Shown here: piece after piece, positions 1-7,783 of the stretch
Position numbering within the stretch: position 1 is the first letter of the stretch
Layout of the letters: every line of letters starts with the position of its first letter
NCBI GenBank assembly: GCA_025463985.1
Contig: JAODBM010000044.1
Location: forward strand, 1-40,213
Direction of reading: 5' to 3'
Source: Acidimicrobiales bacterium
GTDB taxonomy: Bacteria > Actinomycetota > Acidimicrobiia > Acidimicrobiales > Iamiaceae
Length of the DNA: 40,213 bases
Translations under genes and position numbers: made by a program
Notes under the pieces: generated by a model
Database searches by the model: none
What the model was told of the DNA's origin: nothing
What the model saw: only the letters and a program-made list of their open reading frames with translations

Positions 1-463
1 GGGTGCGGCTGACGATCACGCGCGGGCGCGCGGGCGGGGCGGGCGGCGTGGGCGGCGGCGGGTCGGTGGCCAGCGTGCGGCGCTGGGCGGGCAGGGCGAC
101 CGCACCCGCCACCGGTTGGCCGTCGACGACCAGCGCCACGTGTACCGCCCAGTCGGGCCGCGGCGGCTCCGAGAACTCACGGGTGCCGTCGAGTGGATCG
201 ACGATCCAGACCCGCGGCGCGTCGAGCCGGGCGAGGTCGCGGGGGCCCACGCCGTCGCGGCCCTCCTCGGACATCACCGCGTCGTGCGGCCGCAGCTCCG
301 CCAACCGCGCCATCAGCAGGTCGTGGGCCGCCCGGTCGCCCTCGGCCTTGAGCGTGGCCGCATCGGCCCCCGCGTCGACGAGGCGGCTGCGCACGCCGAG
401 CAGCAGGACGCCGGCCTCCTCCGCGAGCGTCCGGGCGAGGGCATGGTCGTCGAGCTCAGCCAT
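1..463 (-). CDS. 3'(2'),5'-bisphosphate nucleotidase / inositol monophosphatase family protein, N-terminal part
   Basis: This is the first 154 codons of a Li-sensitive, Mg-dependent sugar/nucleotide phosphatase; the rest lies beyond the left edge. Visible are the metal-binding acidic pair at about residues 66-67 (MSEEG) and the family signature [12 protein letters not shown] at about 86-97, whose aspartates bind the metal ions. These two motifs are diagnostic of the inositol monophosphatase fold. The GTREF context resembles CysQ enzymes, which dephosphorylate PAP/PAPS, more than inositol phosphatases, but substrate cannot be decided without the C-terminal half. The ATG at 463 is the first start after the upstream gap. 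Residues 134-147 are an unusual Pro-rich linker ([14 protein letters not shown]) after the first catalytic half, probably a loop insertion. The 110-base gap to the SpoIIE-type gene holds nothing I recognise. Confidence 0.85.
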   Translation of the reverse strand, partial: MAELDDHALARTLAEEAGVLLLGVRSRLVDAGADAATLKAEGDRAAHDLLMARLAELRPHDAVMSEEGRDGVGPRDLARLDAPRVWIVDPLDGTREFSEPPRPDWAVHVALVVDGQPVAGAVALPAQRRTLATDPPPPTPPAPPARPRVIVSRT

Positions 464-573
464 CGGCCCTGTCTACACGTCGGTCCCGACCGGGCCGTCG
501 AGCAGTGCCGCACGGAAGTCGGCCCAGGACCGGATGTTGCCCCGCCAGGTTCAGCGCGCTGGCCGGCGGCCGA

Positions 574-2820
574 TCACGGGGCGACGCGGACGACGAGGAC
601 GGCGAGGTCGTCGTTGCCGTGGTCTTGGAAGTCCGCGACCGCCGCTTCGATGCGGGCGGCCAGGGCCTCGGCGCTCAGCTCGGCGCCGCTGGACAATGCC
701 TCGATCAGCCGGGACTCGCCGAACTGCTCGGGGCCCCGGCGCGCCTCGGTGACGCCGTCGGTGAACAGCACGACCGAGCTGCCCCGCGGGAGGACCACGG
801 TGGCGTCGACCAGCGTCGGCTTCGGGAGCACGCCGAGCAGCGTGCCCGCGCAGTCGATCCACTCGACCCGGCCGTCGGGATGCACGACGAGGGGCCGCGG
901 GTGACCGCCTGAGGAGGCGGTGATCCTGGCCGAGCGGCCCCTCAGGCCCGGAGGGTGAAGGCGCAGCATGGCGGCGGTGCAGAACCGCGTGTCGTCGATC
1001 TGGCCGAGGACCGCCTCGTTGGTCTGGCTCAGGATGCGGCTCGGGCGGGACTCGTGCACGGCCGCCGCGCGGACCGAGTGGCGCATCAGACCCGTGATGG
1101 CCGCCGCCTCGGGCCCCCGGCCGCAGACGTCGCCGATCACCACGGCCCAGGCGCCGTCGCTGACCTCGAAGACGTCGTAGAAGTCGCCGCCGATCTCGGT
1201 CTCGGCCTCGGCCACGCGGTAGCGGGCCGCGACCTCGATGCCGGCGATCGTCGGCAACGCCGGGGGCAGCAGGCTGCGCTGCAGCGTGCGGGCCACGCGG
1301 TTGCGGGACTCGTAGAGGCGGGCGTTGTCGACCGCCATCGCCGCCCGGCGGCCGAGGTCCTCCACCAGGGGCAGGTCCTCGGCCGAGAACCGCCGCCGCT
1401 CGCCGACGCAGATCAGCGTCAGCACGCCGAGCACGCGCCCGCGGGCCACCAGGGGCACCGCCGCCCCCGAACGCGCCCCGAACCGGCGCATCAGCTGGAG
1501 GTGCTGGGGATCGTCGGTGACGCGGCGATAGTCCTCATCGCGGATGTCCGCCACCATCTCGGCCTCCCCGGTGAGCGCGACCCGCTGCCCGCTCCAGATG
1601 CCGCCCTGGTCGCCGAGCGCGGAGCGGCGGCGGCGCAGCTCGCGGACCAGCGCGAGCGCGTCGGCATCGTGGTGGCCGGCCGCGGCCTCGACCAGACGGC
1701 CTTCCTCGTCGAGCAGGTCGATGAAGCACACGTCGCATAGGTGCGGCACCAGCAGGCGGGCCAGGCTCTCGAGCGTCACGGCCGGGTCGAGGCTGGCGCT
1801 GAGCGACGCGCTGGCGGCGGCCAGGAACGCCACCCGCTCACGCGCCGCCTCGGCCGCCAAGCGGGCCTGGTGCTCGCGCGCCAGCAGTGACTCCTTCATC
1901 TCGTCGACCATGCGCCGCTCGGTGATGTCGGTCGCGACCCCGACCATGCGGTGCGGCGGCCCGATCGCGTCGGCGACGAGGCGCCCGCGCGCCTCGATCC
2001 AGCGGATCTCGCCCTCGGCCGTGCGCACGCGGTACGAGACCGACAGCTCGCCCGGGCCGTCGAACGCCTCGTTGGCGGCAACGCGGAGCGCGTCTCGGTC
2101 GTCGGGGTGGACGATCTCGAGGAAGTGGCCGAGCGTGCCCCGGTAGTCGCCGACGCCGGTCAGGCGCTCGAGCGCCCCCGACAGCTGCATGCGGTCGTCG
2201 GCGCGGTCCCACATCCAGGTGCCGAGGCCCCCGACGGCCAACGAGAGGTCGAGGCGGGCGTTGCTCTCGCGCAGCTCGTCTTCGATCCGCTGGCGCTGGA
2301 TCGCCAGCCCGATCACGTTGCCGATCGACTGGAGGAACCGCACCTCGTCGCTGGTCCAGTTGCGGACGGCTTCGCAGTTGGCACCGAGAACCCCCCACGG
2401 CTGGTCCTCCCAGCCGATCATCGCCGTGACCCCGGCCCGGACGGGCACCGCGTGCCGGTCGGCCGCCGGCGTGAACCGCTGCTCGGCCTGTAGGTCGTTG
2501 CAGACGACGGGGGCGCCGAGCATCAGCGTGTACCCGGCCTGGGAGGCGCGACCGGCCGGGATCAGCACGTCCAGGAGGAACTGCTGCGGCACCGGCCGGC
2601 CGTGGTGCACCGCAGCGCGCACCCGCAGCTCGCGCCAGGACGGCAGCAGCTCGAGCAGGATCGCGTCGTCGGCCTCGAGCGTCTCGGCCACGATCTGGGC
2701 GGCCTCGGACAGCAGCGCGTCCAGCGCGATGCCCTGCAGCCCGCGCTGGCCGAGCCGAGCCACCGCTTCCTGCTGGCGCAGGACCGCGGCCCACTCCCCT
2801 GTGCTGCGGGAACTGGTCAT
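574..2820 (-). CDS. GAF-PAS-GAF-SpoIIE (PP2C-type) serine phosphatase
   Basis: A 748-residue cytoplasmic signalling protein with no membrane segment. Domains in order: GAF (about 20-185), PAS with PAC tail ending in TDITERR (about 190-303), second GAF (about 345-500), and a PP2C/SpoIIE phosphatase domain (about 525-748). The phosphatase motifs are intact: GGDFYD (544-549), GDVCGRG (563-569), FTDG (686-689) and DDLAVLV (737-743) carry the metal-binding aspartates. Proteins of this build (RsbU/RsbP type) usually dephosphorylate anti-anti-sigma factors in response to a ligand, light or redox signal sensed by the GAF/PAS modules. No STAS or HATPase partner is present in this window, so the target is unknown. 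The ATG at 2820 is chosen because a longer reading frame upstream only shadows the divergent crotonase gene. The 151-base divergent gap is the likely promoter region. Confidence 0.9.
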   Translation of the reverse strand: MTSSRSTGEWAAVLRQQEAVARLGQRGLQGIALDALLSEAAQIVAETLEADDAILLELLPSWRELRVRAAVHHGRPVPQQFLLDVLIPAGRASQAGYTLMLGAPVVCNDLQAEQRFTPAADRHAVPVRAGVTAMIGWEDQPWGVLGANCEAVRNWTSDEVRFLQSIGNVIGLAIQRQRIEDELRESNARLDLSLAVGGLGTWMWDRADDRMQLSGALERLTGVGDYRGTLGHFLEIVHPDDRDALRVAANEAFDGPGELSVSYRVRTAEGEIRWIEARGRLVADAIGPPHRMVGVATDITERRMVDEMKESLLAREHQARLAAEAARERVAFLAAASASLSASLDPAVTLESLARLLVPHLCDVCFIDLLDEEGRLVEAAAGHHDADALALVRELRRRRSALGDQGGIWSGQRVALTGEAEMVADIRDEDYRRVTDDPQHLQLMRRFGARSGAAVPLVARGRVLGVLTLICVGERRRFSAEDLPLVEDLGRRAAMAVDNARLYESRNRVARTLQRSLLPPALPTIAGIEVAARYRVAEAETEIGGDFYDVFEVSDGAWAVVIGDVCGRGPEAAAITGLMRHSVRAAAVHESRPSRILSQTNEAVLGQIDDTRFCTAAMLRLHPPGLRGRSARITASSGGHPRPLVVHPDGRVEWIDCAGTLLGVLPKPTLVDATVVLPRGSSVVLFTDGVTEARRGPEQFGESRLIEALSSGAELSAEALAARIEAAVADFQDHGNDDLAVLVVRVAP

Positions 2821-2971
2821 TGCAGGCGGTGACCTCGGACGGCTGGGGGGACGCAGCGATCCAACCCGGCGGCCGCCCCCCGACCCCCGTCCGACCGGAA
2901 CGTGCCGTGCGATGGTACCGCGAGAGGCCACGAGCGCCGGCGGGTCATCGCGGCCGTGCCAGGATGCCGCG

Positions 2972-3805
2972 GTGGACCTCGGGGACCTGCGCACGATCAC
3001 CCTCGCCCGGCACGACGGGGTTGCGGTGGTCACGCTGTCGCGGCCGCACCGCCTCAACGCGTGGACCGGCCGCATGCACACCGAGTACCGCTGGCTCTTC
3101 GCGCGGCTCGAGGCCGACCCGACGGTGCGGGTGGTCGTGGTCACCGGCGAGGGACGCGGGTTCTGTGCTGGCGCCGACACGACAGCACTCGACGGGCACG
3201 TGGCCCGCGGCGGCTACGACCCCGGCACCCCCGACCCGCTGGCGACCCCGGGGCACGGGGTCCGGCCCGAGTTCGACCACGCCTTCGCCTGGCACTACGG
3301 CCTCCGCTTCCCGGTGATCGCGGCCATCAACGGCCCGGCGGCCGGCGTGGGGCTGGTGCTCGCCTGCTACTGCGACCTGCGGTTCGCCGCGGCCGGCGCC
3401 AAGCTCACCACGTCGGCCCCCCGGCTGGGGCTCCCCGCCGAGTACGGCCTCTCGTGGGTCCTGCCCCGGCTCGTCGGCATCGGCCACGCCGCCGACCTGC
3501 TGTTGTCCAGCCGCGTCGTGCTGGCCGACGAGGCCGCGGCGATGGGGCTCGTGAACCGGGTGTTCCCGCCCGACGAGCTGCTCCCGGCCACGCTCGCCTA
3601 CGCCCAGGCGCTGGCCACCGAGGTCTCGCCGTCATCCCTGGCCGAGACCAAGCGGCAGCTCTACGCCGATCTCCACGGTGACGTCGGCAGCGCCGTCGCC
3701 CGCTCCGAGGCCCTGCTCGAGCGCATGATGACCGAGCCCGACTACGCCGAGGGCGTCCGCGCCTGGTCCGCCAAGCGCCCCCCACACTTCCCCGACCCGA
3801 CCTAG
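2972..3805 (+). CDS. Enoyl-CoA hydratase/isomerase (crotonase) family protein
   Basis: A 277-residue crotonase-fold protein. The oxyanion-hole segments are recognisable: GFCAGADTTAL (about residues 63-73) and NGPAAGVGLVLACYCDL (about 120-136), followed by the typical LGLPAEYGLSWVLPRLVG helix. By eye, the positions of crotonase Glu144 (GGGCE in the rat enzyme) and Glu164 (QPE) are Val and Arg, so simple enoyl-CoA hydration is doubtful. Subfamilies with the PAEYG glutamate include isomerases and other acyl-CoA lyases. Substrate is therefore unassigned. The GTG at 2972 is chosen because AGGA at 2961-2964 sits 7 bases upstream and the encoded start matches the family N-terminus; there is no in-frame ATG nearby. 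It is divergent from the SpoIIE gene and followed by a palindromic repeat array. Confidence 0.88.
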   Translation: MDLGDLRTITLARHDGVAVVTLSRPHRLNAWTGRMHTEYRWLFARLEADPTVRVVVVTGEGRGFCAGADTTALDGHVARGGYDPGTPDPLATPGHGVRPEFDHAFAWHYGLRFPVIAAINGPAAGVGLVLACYCDLRFAAAGAKLTTSAPRLGLPAEYGLSWVLPRLVGIGHAADLLLSSRVVLADEAAAMGLVNRVFPPDELLPATLAYAQALATEVSPSSLAETKRQLYADLHGDVGSAVARSEALLERMMTEPDYAEGVRAWSAKRPPHFPDPT

Positions 3806-3817
3806 CGCGCTCCCCAC

Positions 3818-3866
3818 AAAGTCGAGGCAATGACCCACCGTCTCGGCCAGTCATCGCCTCCGGTCT
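3818..3866. repeat. 49-bp palindromic element, copy 1 of a 3-unit tandem array
   Basis: The first 24 bases (from AAAGTCGAGGCAATGACC) are identical to copy 3 at 3917. The right arm is partly decayed (GTCATCGCCTC instead of GTCATTGCCTC), so the hairpin is weaker. It begins 12 bases after the crotonase stop codon. Confidence 0.8.
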
Positions 3867-3916
3867 CGCGCCGAGGCAATGACTCCCCTCTCACGGTGGA
3901 TTCCTGCCTTCCCGAC
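3867..3916. repeat. Degenerate palindromic element, copy 2 of the tandem array
   Basis: The unit keeps CCGAGGCAATGAC at 3871-3883 and a decayed right half (CGGTGG then TGCCTTC) in the same register as the other copies. It fills the space between copies 1 and 3 exactly, giving a 49/50-base period. Confidence 0.6.
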
Positions 3917-3965
3917 AAAGTCGAGGCAATGACCCACCGTTTCGGCCGGTCATTGCCTCGACTTT
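3917..3965. repeat. 49-bp palindromic element, copy 3 (most intact)
   Basis: Perfect 18-bp arms at 3917-3934 (AAAGTCGAGGCAATGACC) and 3948-3965 enclose a small inner stem CCG-TTT-CGG. The unit ends 43 bases before the GTG of the UbiB-family gene. The same 49-base layout recurs at 34107 and 16966. The run CTTTC at the end could let it work as a terminator, but the tandem arrangement looks more like a REP-type dispersed repeat. Confidence 0.85.
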
Positions 3966-4008
3966 CGCTGGGTGTCTGGTTCGGCGGTTGCGGTGCGAGA
4001 CTCCGCCC

Positions 4009-5724
4009 GTGATCGATCCCGCAGCGGACGCCCCCGACGCGGCCGGCCTCGAGCGGCCGGCCGACCTCGCCATCGGGGTGTTCACGGACGACGCCCCGTG
4101 GATCGTCGTGCCCGAGGAGATGTCCTGGCGGCGGGGCATCGACGCCGTGCGCGCCGGGGTACGGGCCGAGCTGCCTGACCTGGTCCGGCCCCGGCGCCTG
4201 CCACCCGGGCGCCGCGTCGTACGGACCGTGCGTCAGGTTGGCGGGGCCGTCGCCGGCTGGGCGCTCGTCGAGCGGCGCCAGGGCGGGGCGGTCTCGCGCG
4301 CCGGCCTGTCCCGCCGGCTGCGCCTCGCCGCCGAGGCCCTCGGCCCCACCTACATCAAGCTGGGCCAGATCATCTCGGCCGGCGACGGGCTGTTCCCCGA
4401 GGAGTTGGTCGGCGAGTTCAAGCGCTGCCGGGACCAGGTGCCGCCCGAGCGGTTCGCGGTCGTGCGCCAGGTGGTCGAGGCCGAGCTCGGGCAGCCGCTC
4501 GGCCGGGTGTTCTCCTCCTTCGACCGCACCCCGCTGGCCGCCGCGTCGATCGCCCAGGTGCACGCGGCCACGCTGCACAGCGGCGAGGACGTGGTCGTGA
4601 AGGTCCAGCGGCCCTCGGTCGGCCACCGCGTGCACGACGACCTGCGGGTGATGGCCTGGTTGGCACCGTTCCTCGTCGGCCGCATCCCAGTGGCGGCGCT
4701 GGCCAACCCTCCGGCGCTGGTCGAGCTGTTCGCCGAGACCATCACCGAAGAGCTCGACTTCCGGCTCGAGGCCCAGAACATGCTCGACGTGGCCCGCTCG
4801 TTCGCCGCGCTCGACCAGCGCGGCTACGTGATCCCCCGGCCGCACCCCGACCTGGTCACGCCCCGGGTGCTGGTGATGGAGCGGCTCGAAGGCTTCGCGT
4901 TCGACGACGTGGCCGGCATGCAGGACGCCGGCGTGGACACCGAGGCGGTGATACGCACCGGCATGATCGGCTTCCTCGAGGGCTGCATGCTCCACGGCAT
5001 CTTCCACGGCGACCTCCACGGCGGCAACCTCTTCGTGCTGCCCGACGGCCGCACCGCGCTGCTGGACTTCGGCATCACCGGGCGCCTCGGCGAGACCCGC
5101 CGCCTCGCGTTCCTGCGCCTGCTGATGGGCGCCTCGATGAACGACCTCATGGTGCAGATGGAGGCGCTCCGCGACCTCGGGGCGCTGCCACCCGACGCCG
5201 ACCTGCAGGCGGTCGTCGACGAGCTGGGGCTAGCCGGCCCGGTCGTCGATCCCACCAAGCTCACCCCCGACGAGCTCACCGCCGAGATCCAGAAGACCGT
5301 GAAGGCCCTGCTCGGCTACGGCGCCCGGCTCCCCAAGGAGCTGATGCTGTTCATCAAGAACCTCGTCTTCCTCGATGGCGCCATCGCGACCCTCGCCCCC
5401 GACCTCGACCTGTTCGCCGAGATCGCCAACATCTCGCTGTACTTCGCGACGCGCCACGGCGAGCGCATCGCCAGCGACGCGGGGTTCGACCCCGCCTCGT
5501 GGGAGCTCGACCTCACCGGCGTGAAGGCCAGCTTCGGCGTCGAGCCCGACCAGGTCACCACCCTCACCCACCGCGACCTGCAGGCCCGTCGCAAGAAGAT
5601 CTCCGGCAACCTTCGCCCCAAGGCGCGCTCGCTCGACGCGGCTTCTCCGCCTCGCTCCGCCTTTTCAAGCGCGGCCCCGTGGCGCCGCCGCGCTCAGGGC
5701 GACCCACGGTCTCGGAGGCCATGA
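4009..5724 (+). CDS. ABC1/UbiB atypical kinase family protein
   Basis: A 571-residue ABC1/ADCK/UbiB-type protein-kinase-like ATPase. Family marks are clear: the KxGQ motif (KLGQ, 117-120), the Ala-rich loop that replaces the kinase P-loop ([11 protein letters not shown], 177-187), the ATP-contacting Lys in VVKVQRP (about 198), ExD-type [10 protein letters not shown] (248-257), catalytic HGDLHGGN (333-340) and LDFGITG (352-358). Members support isoprenoid-quinone synthesis or lipid homeostasis; the exact actinobacterial role is unsettled. Unlike E. coli UbiB there is no pair of C-terminal membrane helices. Instead the last ~30 residues are a low-complexity tail (PPRSAF...[13 protein letters not shown]) encoded by a 14-base sequence also found at the end of the P450 gene. 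The start is uncertain: GTG 4009 is chosen, but an in-frame TTG at 3988 is possible and neither has a clear ribosome site. Confidence 0.88.
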   Translation: MIDPAADAPDAAGLERPADLAIGVFTDDAPWIVVPEEMSWRRGIDAVRAGVRAELPDLVRPRRLPPGRRVVRTVRQVGGAVAGWALVERRQGGAVSRAGLSRRLRLAAEALGPTYIKLGQIISAGDGLFPEELVGEFKRCRDQVPPERFAVVRQVVEAELGQPLGRVFSSFDRTPLAAASIAQVHAATLHSGEDVVVKVQRPSVGHRVHDDLRVMAWLAPFLVGRIPVAALANPPALVELFAETITEELDFRLEAQNMLDVARSFAALDQRGYVIPRPHPDLVTPRVLVMERLEGFAFDDVAGMQDAGVDTEAVIRTGMIGFLEGCMLHGIFHGDLHGGNLFVLPDGRTALLDFGITGRLGETRRLAFLRLLMGASMNDLMVQMEALRDLGALPPDADLQAVVDELGLAGPVVDPTKLTPDELTAEIQKTVKALLGYGARLPKELMLFIKNLVFLDGAIATLAPDLDLFAEIANISLYFATRHGERIASDAGFDPASWELDLTGVKASFGVEPDQVTTLTHRDLQARRKKISGNLRPKARSLDAASPPRSAFSSAAPWRRRAQGDPRSRRP

Positions 5725-5779
5725 GGTCGCACCCCGAGCCCGCTCTGGCCACCGCGGGCCGGAAAGTAGCCTCAGGCCC

Positions 5780-6439
5780 ATGCGCGTCATCGTTGCGAAC
5801 TGTTCGGTGGACTATGCCGGGCGGCTCAGCGCGCACCTGCCGCTGGCGCCGCGCCTGATCATGGTGAAGGCCGACGGGTGCGTCGCGATCCACGCGGACG
5901 GCGGCGCGTACAAGCCGCTCAACTGGATGAACGCGCCGAACCGGCTCGTCGAGGGTGACGGCGTGTGGACGGTCACCAACCCCAACGGTGAGAAGATCAC
6001 CATCACCCTGGTCGAGGTGCTCAGCGACAGCAGCTGGGTCCTCGGCACCGACCCGGGCCTGCAGAAGGACGGGGTCGAGGCGCACCTCCAGGAGCTGCTC
6101 GCCGCGAACTGCACCCACCTGGCCGAGGGCTTCCGCCTGGTGCGCCGCGAGTACCCGACCGACATCGGCCCCGTCGACCTCCTGTGCCGCGACGCCGACG
6201 GGGTCACCGTCGCCGTCGAGATCAAGCGCCGCGGCGAGATCGACGGCGTCGAGCAGCTCACCCGCTACCTCGACTTCCTCAACCGCGACCCGATGCTCCG
6301 ACCCGTGCGCGGCATGTTCGTCGCGCAGCAGATCAAGCCGCAGGCCCGCGTGCTGGCTGCCGACCGGGGCATCTCGTGGCTCGAGGTCGACTACGACGAG
6401 CTCCGCGGCCTCGCCTCGAACGAGCTCCGGCTCTTCTGA
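5780..6439 (+). CDS. nucS: Endonuclease NucS (mismatch-specific endonuclease)
   Basis: A 219-residue protein matching NucS/EndoMS over its whole length. NucS cuts both strands at mismatches and is the main component of the non-canonical mismatch repair of Actinobacteria, which lack MutS/MutL. The N-terminal DNA-binding half begins [16 protein letters not shown]. The C-terminal nuclease half has the PD-(D/E)XK-type site D133 (GPVD), E147 and K149 (VAVEIKRRG), with the same 14- and 2-residue spacing as the archaeal enzyme. The protein ends in NELRLF, the hydrophobic C-terminal motif that docks NucS to the sliding clamp. The ATG at 5780 matches the conserved family start. It lies 55 bases after the UbiB-family gene and 27 bases before the DUF4253 gene, so the three may be cotranscribed. 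Confidence 0.96.
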   Translation: MRVIVANCSVDYAGRLSAHLPLAPRLIMVKADGCVAIHADGGAYKPLNWMNAPNRLVEGDGVWTVTNPNGEKITITLVEVLSDSSWVLGTDPGLQKDGVEAHLQELLAANCTHLAEGFRLVRREYPTDIGPVDLLCRDADGVTVAVEIKRRGEIDGVEQLTRYLDFLNRDPMLRPVRGMFVAQQIKPQARVLAADRGISWLEVDYDELRGLASNELRLF

Positions 6440-6466
6440 CATGGGCTGGCACGCGGGGCGGCAGGC

Positions 6467-7243
6467 ATGAGCGAGGCTCCGCCCCCCGAGGCGCTGCGCG
6501 GCCTGCCGTCGGGCTTCACGCCGTGGTGTCGCACGCTGCGCGGCGACCAGGCGTGGCTCTTGGAGGTGCCGGGCGGCGTGCAGGCGCTGGCCACCTGGCG
6601 GGCCCTGCGCGAGCGCCACGCGCGCACCGGGCTGTGGCCCGTGCTGCTCGGCTCGGTGCCGGACCTGATCGTCGACCAGCTCACCTGGCGCGTCCAGATC
6701 CTTGCCGACGACCGGCCCGGCATCGCCCGCCTCAGCGAGGTCACCCCCGCACCCGACCTGTTCGTCCGCTGGCTCGGCGATCCGGCCGCCGACGCGTACC
6801 TCAGCGACGTCCCCCGACACCTCGCCAAGCTGCAGGCCGACGAGGTCGCCATCCGTGACCGGCTCGACACCCGGCCCGACGACGTCGCGCTGCGCTCGCT
6901 GCAGGGCGAGACCGTCCACATCGTGCTGGTCCCCGCCGCCGGGGGCTGGGAGGTGCCGGCGCTCCTGGCCTGGTCCGGCGCCGAGAAGGAGGGCCACGGC
7001 GGACCCGAGCATGTGGCCGTCCTGCACTTCTGGCGAGAGTCCTACGGTGCCGAGCTGATCGGGCTCGGCCTGGAGTCGCTCGAGCTGCTCGTCGAGCGTC
7101 CCCCCACCGACGCCCGAGGCGCGTTCGAGCTGGCGATGCAGCACTACGCCTACTGCCCGGAGCTGATGGACAACCTCGCGCCCGCCATCGGCGCCCTGGC
7201 CGCCACCCTGCTCGGCCGCCACTGGTACTTCGACTGGAAGTAG
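6467..7243 (+). CDS. DUF4253 domain-containing protein
   Basis: A 258-residue soluble protein. The C-terminal ~110 residues fit the DUF4253 pattern: VPALLAWSGA, EHVAVLHFWRESYGAELIGL, LELLVERPPT, then AMQHYAYCPELMDN and a final ATLLGRHWYFDWK. The N-terminal half (LPSGFTPWCRTLRG... WPVLLGS) is the usual accompanying region. The family has no known biochemical function. No signal peptide or membrane helix is seen. The ATG at 6467 is preceded by GGGGCGGCAGGC, a plausible weak ribosome site. It follows nucS by 27 bases on the same strand, which suggests cotranscription, but no functional link can be claimed. Confidence 0.85.
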   Translation: MSEAPPPEALRGLPSGFTPWCRTLRGDQAWLLEVPGGVQALATWRALRERHARTGLWPVLLGSVPDLIVDQLTWRVQILADDRPGIARLSEVTPAPDLFVRWLGDPAADAYLSDVPRHLAKLQADEVAIRDRLDTRPDDVALRSLQGETVHIVLVPAAGGWEVPALLAWSGAEKEGHGGPEHVAVLHFWRESYGAELIGLGLESLELLVERPPTDARGAFELAMQHYAYCPELMDNLAPAIGALAATLLGRHWYFDWK

Positions 7244-7282
7244 CACGTTTGGAGGTCGACGCGAGCGGGCAACCGGCAACCC

Positions 7283-7711
7283 ATGCTCAAGAACATGATC
7301 ACCTCATCCCTCGTCGCCGGTGCGCTCGTCGTCGGCGGTGCCGCGGTCGGCCCGTCGAGCGCGTCTGCCGCCCAAGCGCAGGCCACGCAGGCCACGCAGG
7401 CCACGGCGCCGATCCTGCCGCCCGATCCGGCGCGCTACACCCAGCTGCTCGTGCGGGCATGGGGGCGCGGCGATCACCCGCTCACGGCGCAGTACGCGAC
7501 CGCCGACGTGGTCCGCACCCTGTTCGCCTTCGCCGACCCCGGCGGGCCGTCGTGGGTGTTCGTGCGCTGCGAGGGTGCGCTCGGCACCCAGCACTGCCTG
7601 TTCACCGACCGCCACCGCCACGTCGAGCTCGACCTCGATGGCCCCACCGAGGCCTTTGCCCACCCGCGGACGCACATCGTCGACGGCGTGAGGTTCCGCC
7701 GCGCGCTCTGA
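7283..7711 (+). CDS. Small secreted protein of unknown function
   Basis: A 142-residue protein with a Sec-type signal peptide: MLKN, a hydrophobic core (SSLVAGALVVGGAAVG), then a Ser/Ala-rich cleavage region around SASA-AQA (about residue 29). The mature N-terminus carries a short repeat (QATQATQATA) from three copies of a 9-base unit GCCACGCAG at about 7380-7403, which may vary in copy number. The globular part has two cysteines (RCEGALGTQHCLF) that could form a disulfide after export. I do not recognise the family. It is the last gene of the plus-strand run and converges on the P450 gene. Confidence 0.7.
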   Translation: MLKNMITSSLVAGALVVGGAAVGPSSASAAQAQATQATQATAPILPPDPARYTQLLVRAWGRGDHPLTAQYATADVVRTLFAFADPGGPSWVFVRCEGALGTQHCLFTDRHRHVELDLDGPTEAFAHPRTHIVDGVRFRRAL

Positions 7712-7738
7712 CCGCCCGGCCTTCCCGCCGACGGCGCG

Positions 7739-7753
7739 GCGAGCCCGGCTCGC
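7739..7753. terminator. GC hairpin between convergent genes
   Basis: GCGAGCC and GGCTCGC form a tight inverted repeat between the stop codons of the secreted-protein gene and the P450 gene. No T-run follows, so rho-independent termination is only a guess. Confidence 0.3.
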
Positions 7754-7783
7754 ATCGAAGACGGCTGCGCCGCGGAGCCCCGC

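Noticed and set aside
3818-3965. Three regularly spaced repeats as a CRISPR array
   Set aside because: The units abut directly without unique spacers, are each palindromic over their full length, and no cas gene is present.
3802-5019. 405-codon minus-strand open frame over the UbiB-family gene
   Set aside because: Shadow of a strongly conserved plus-strand gene, and it would translate the palindromic repeat array.
7380-7403. Tandem 9-base repeat as a mobile or phase-variation element
   Set aside because: Only about three copies and in-frame (QAT repeats), so it changes protein length but cannot switch the gene off.
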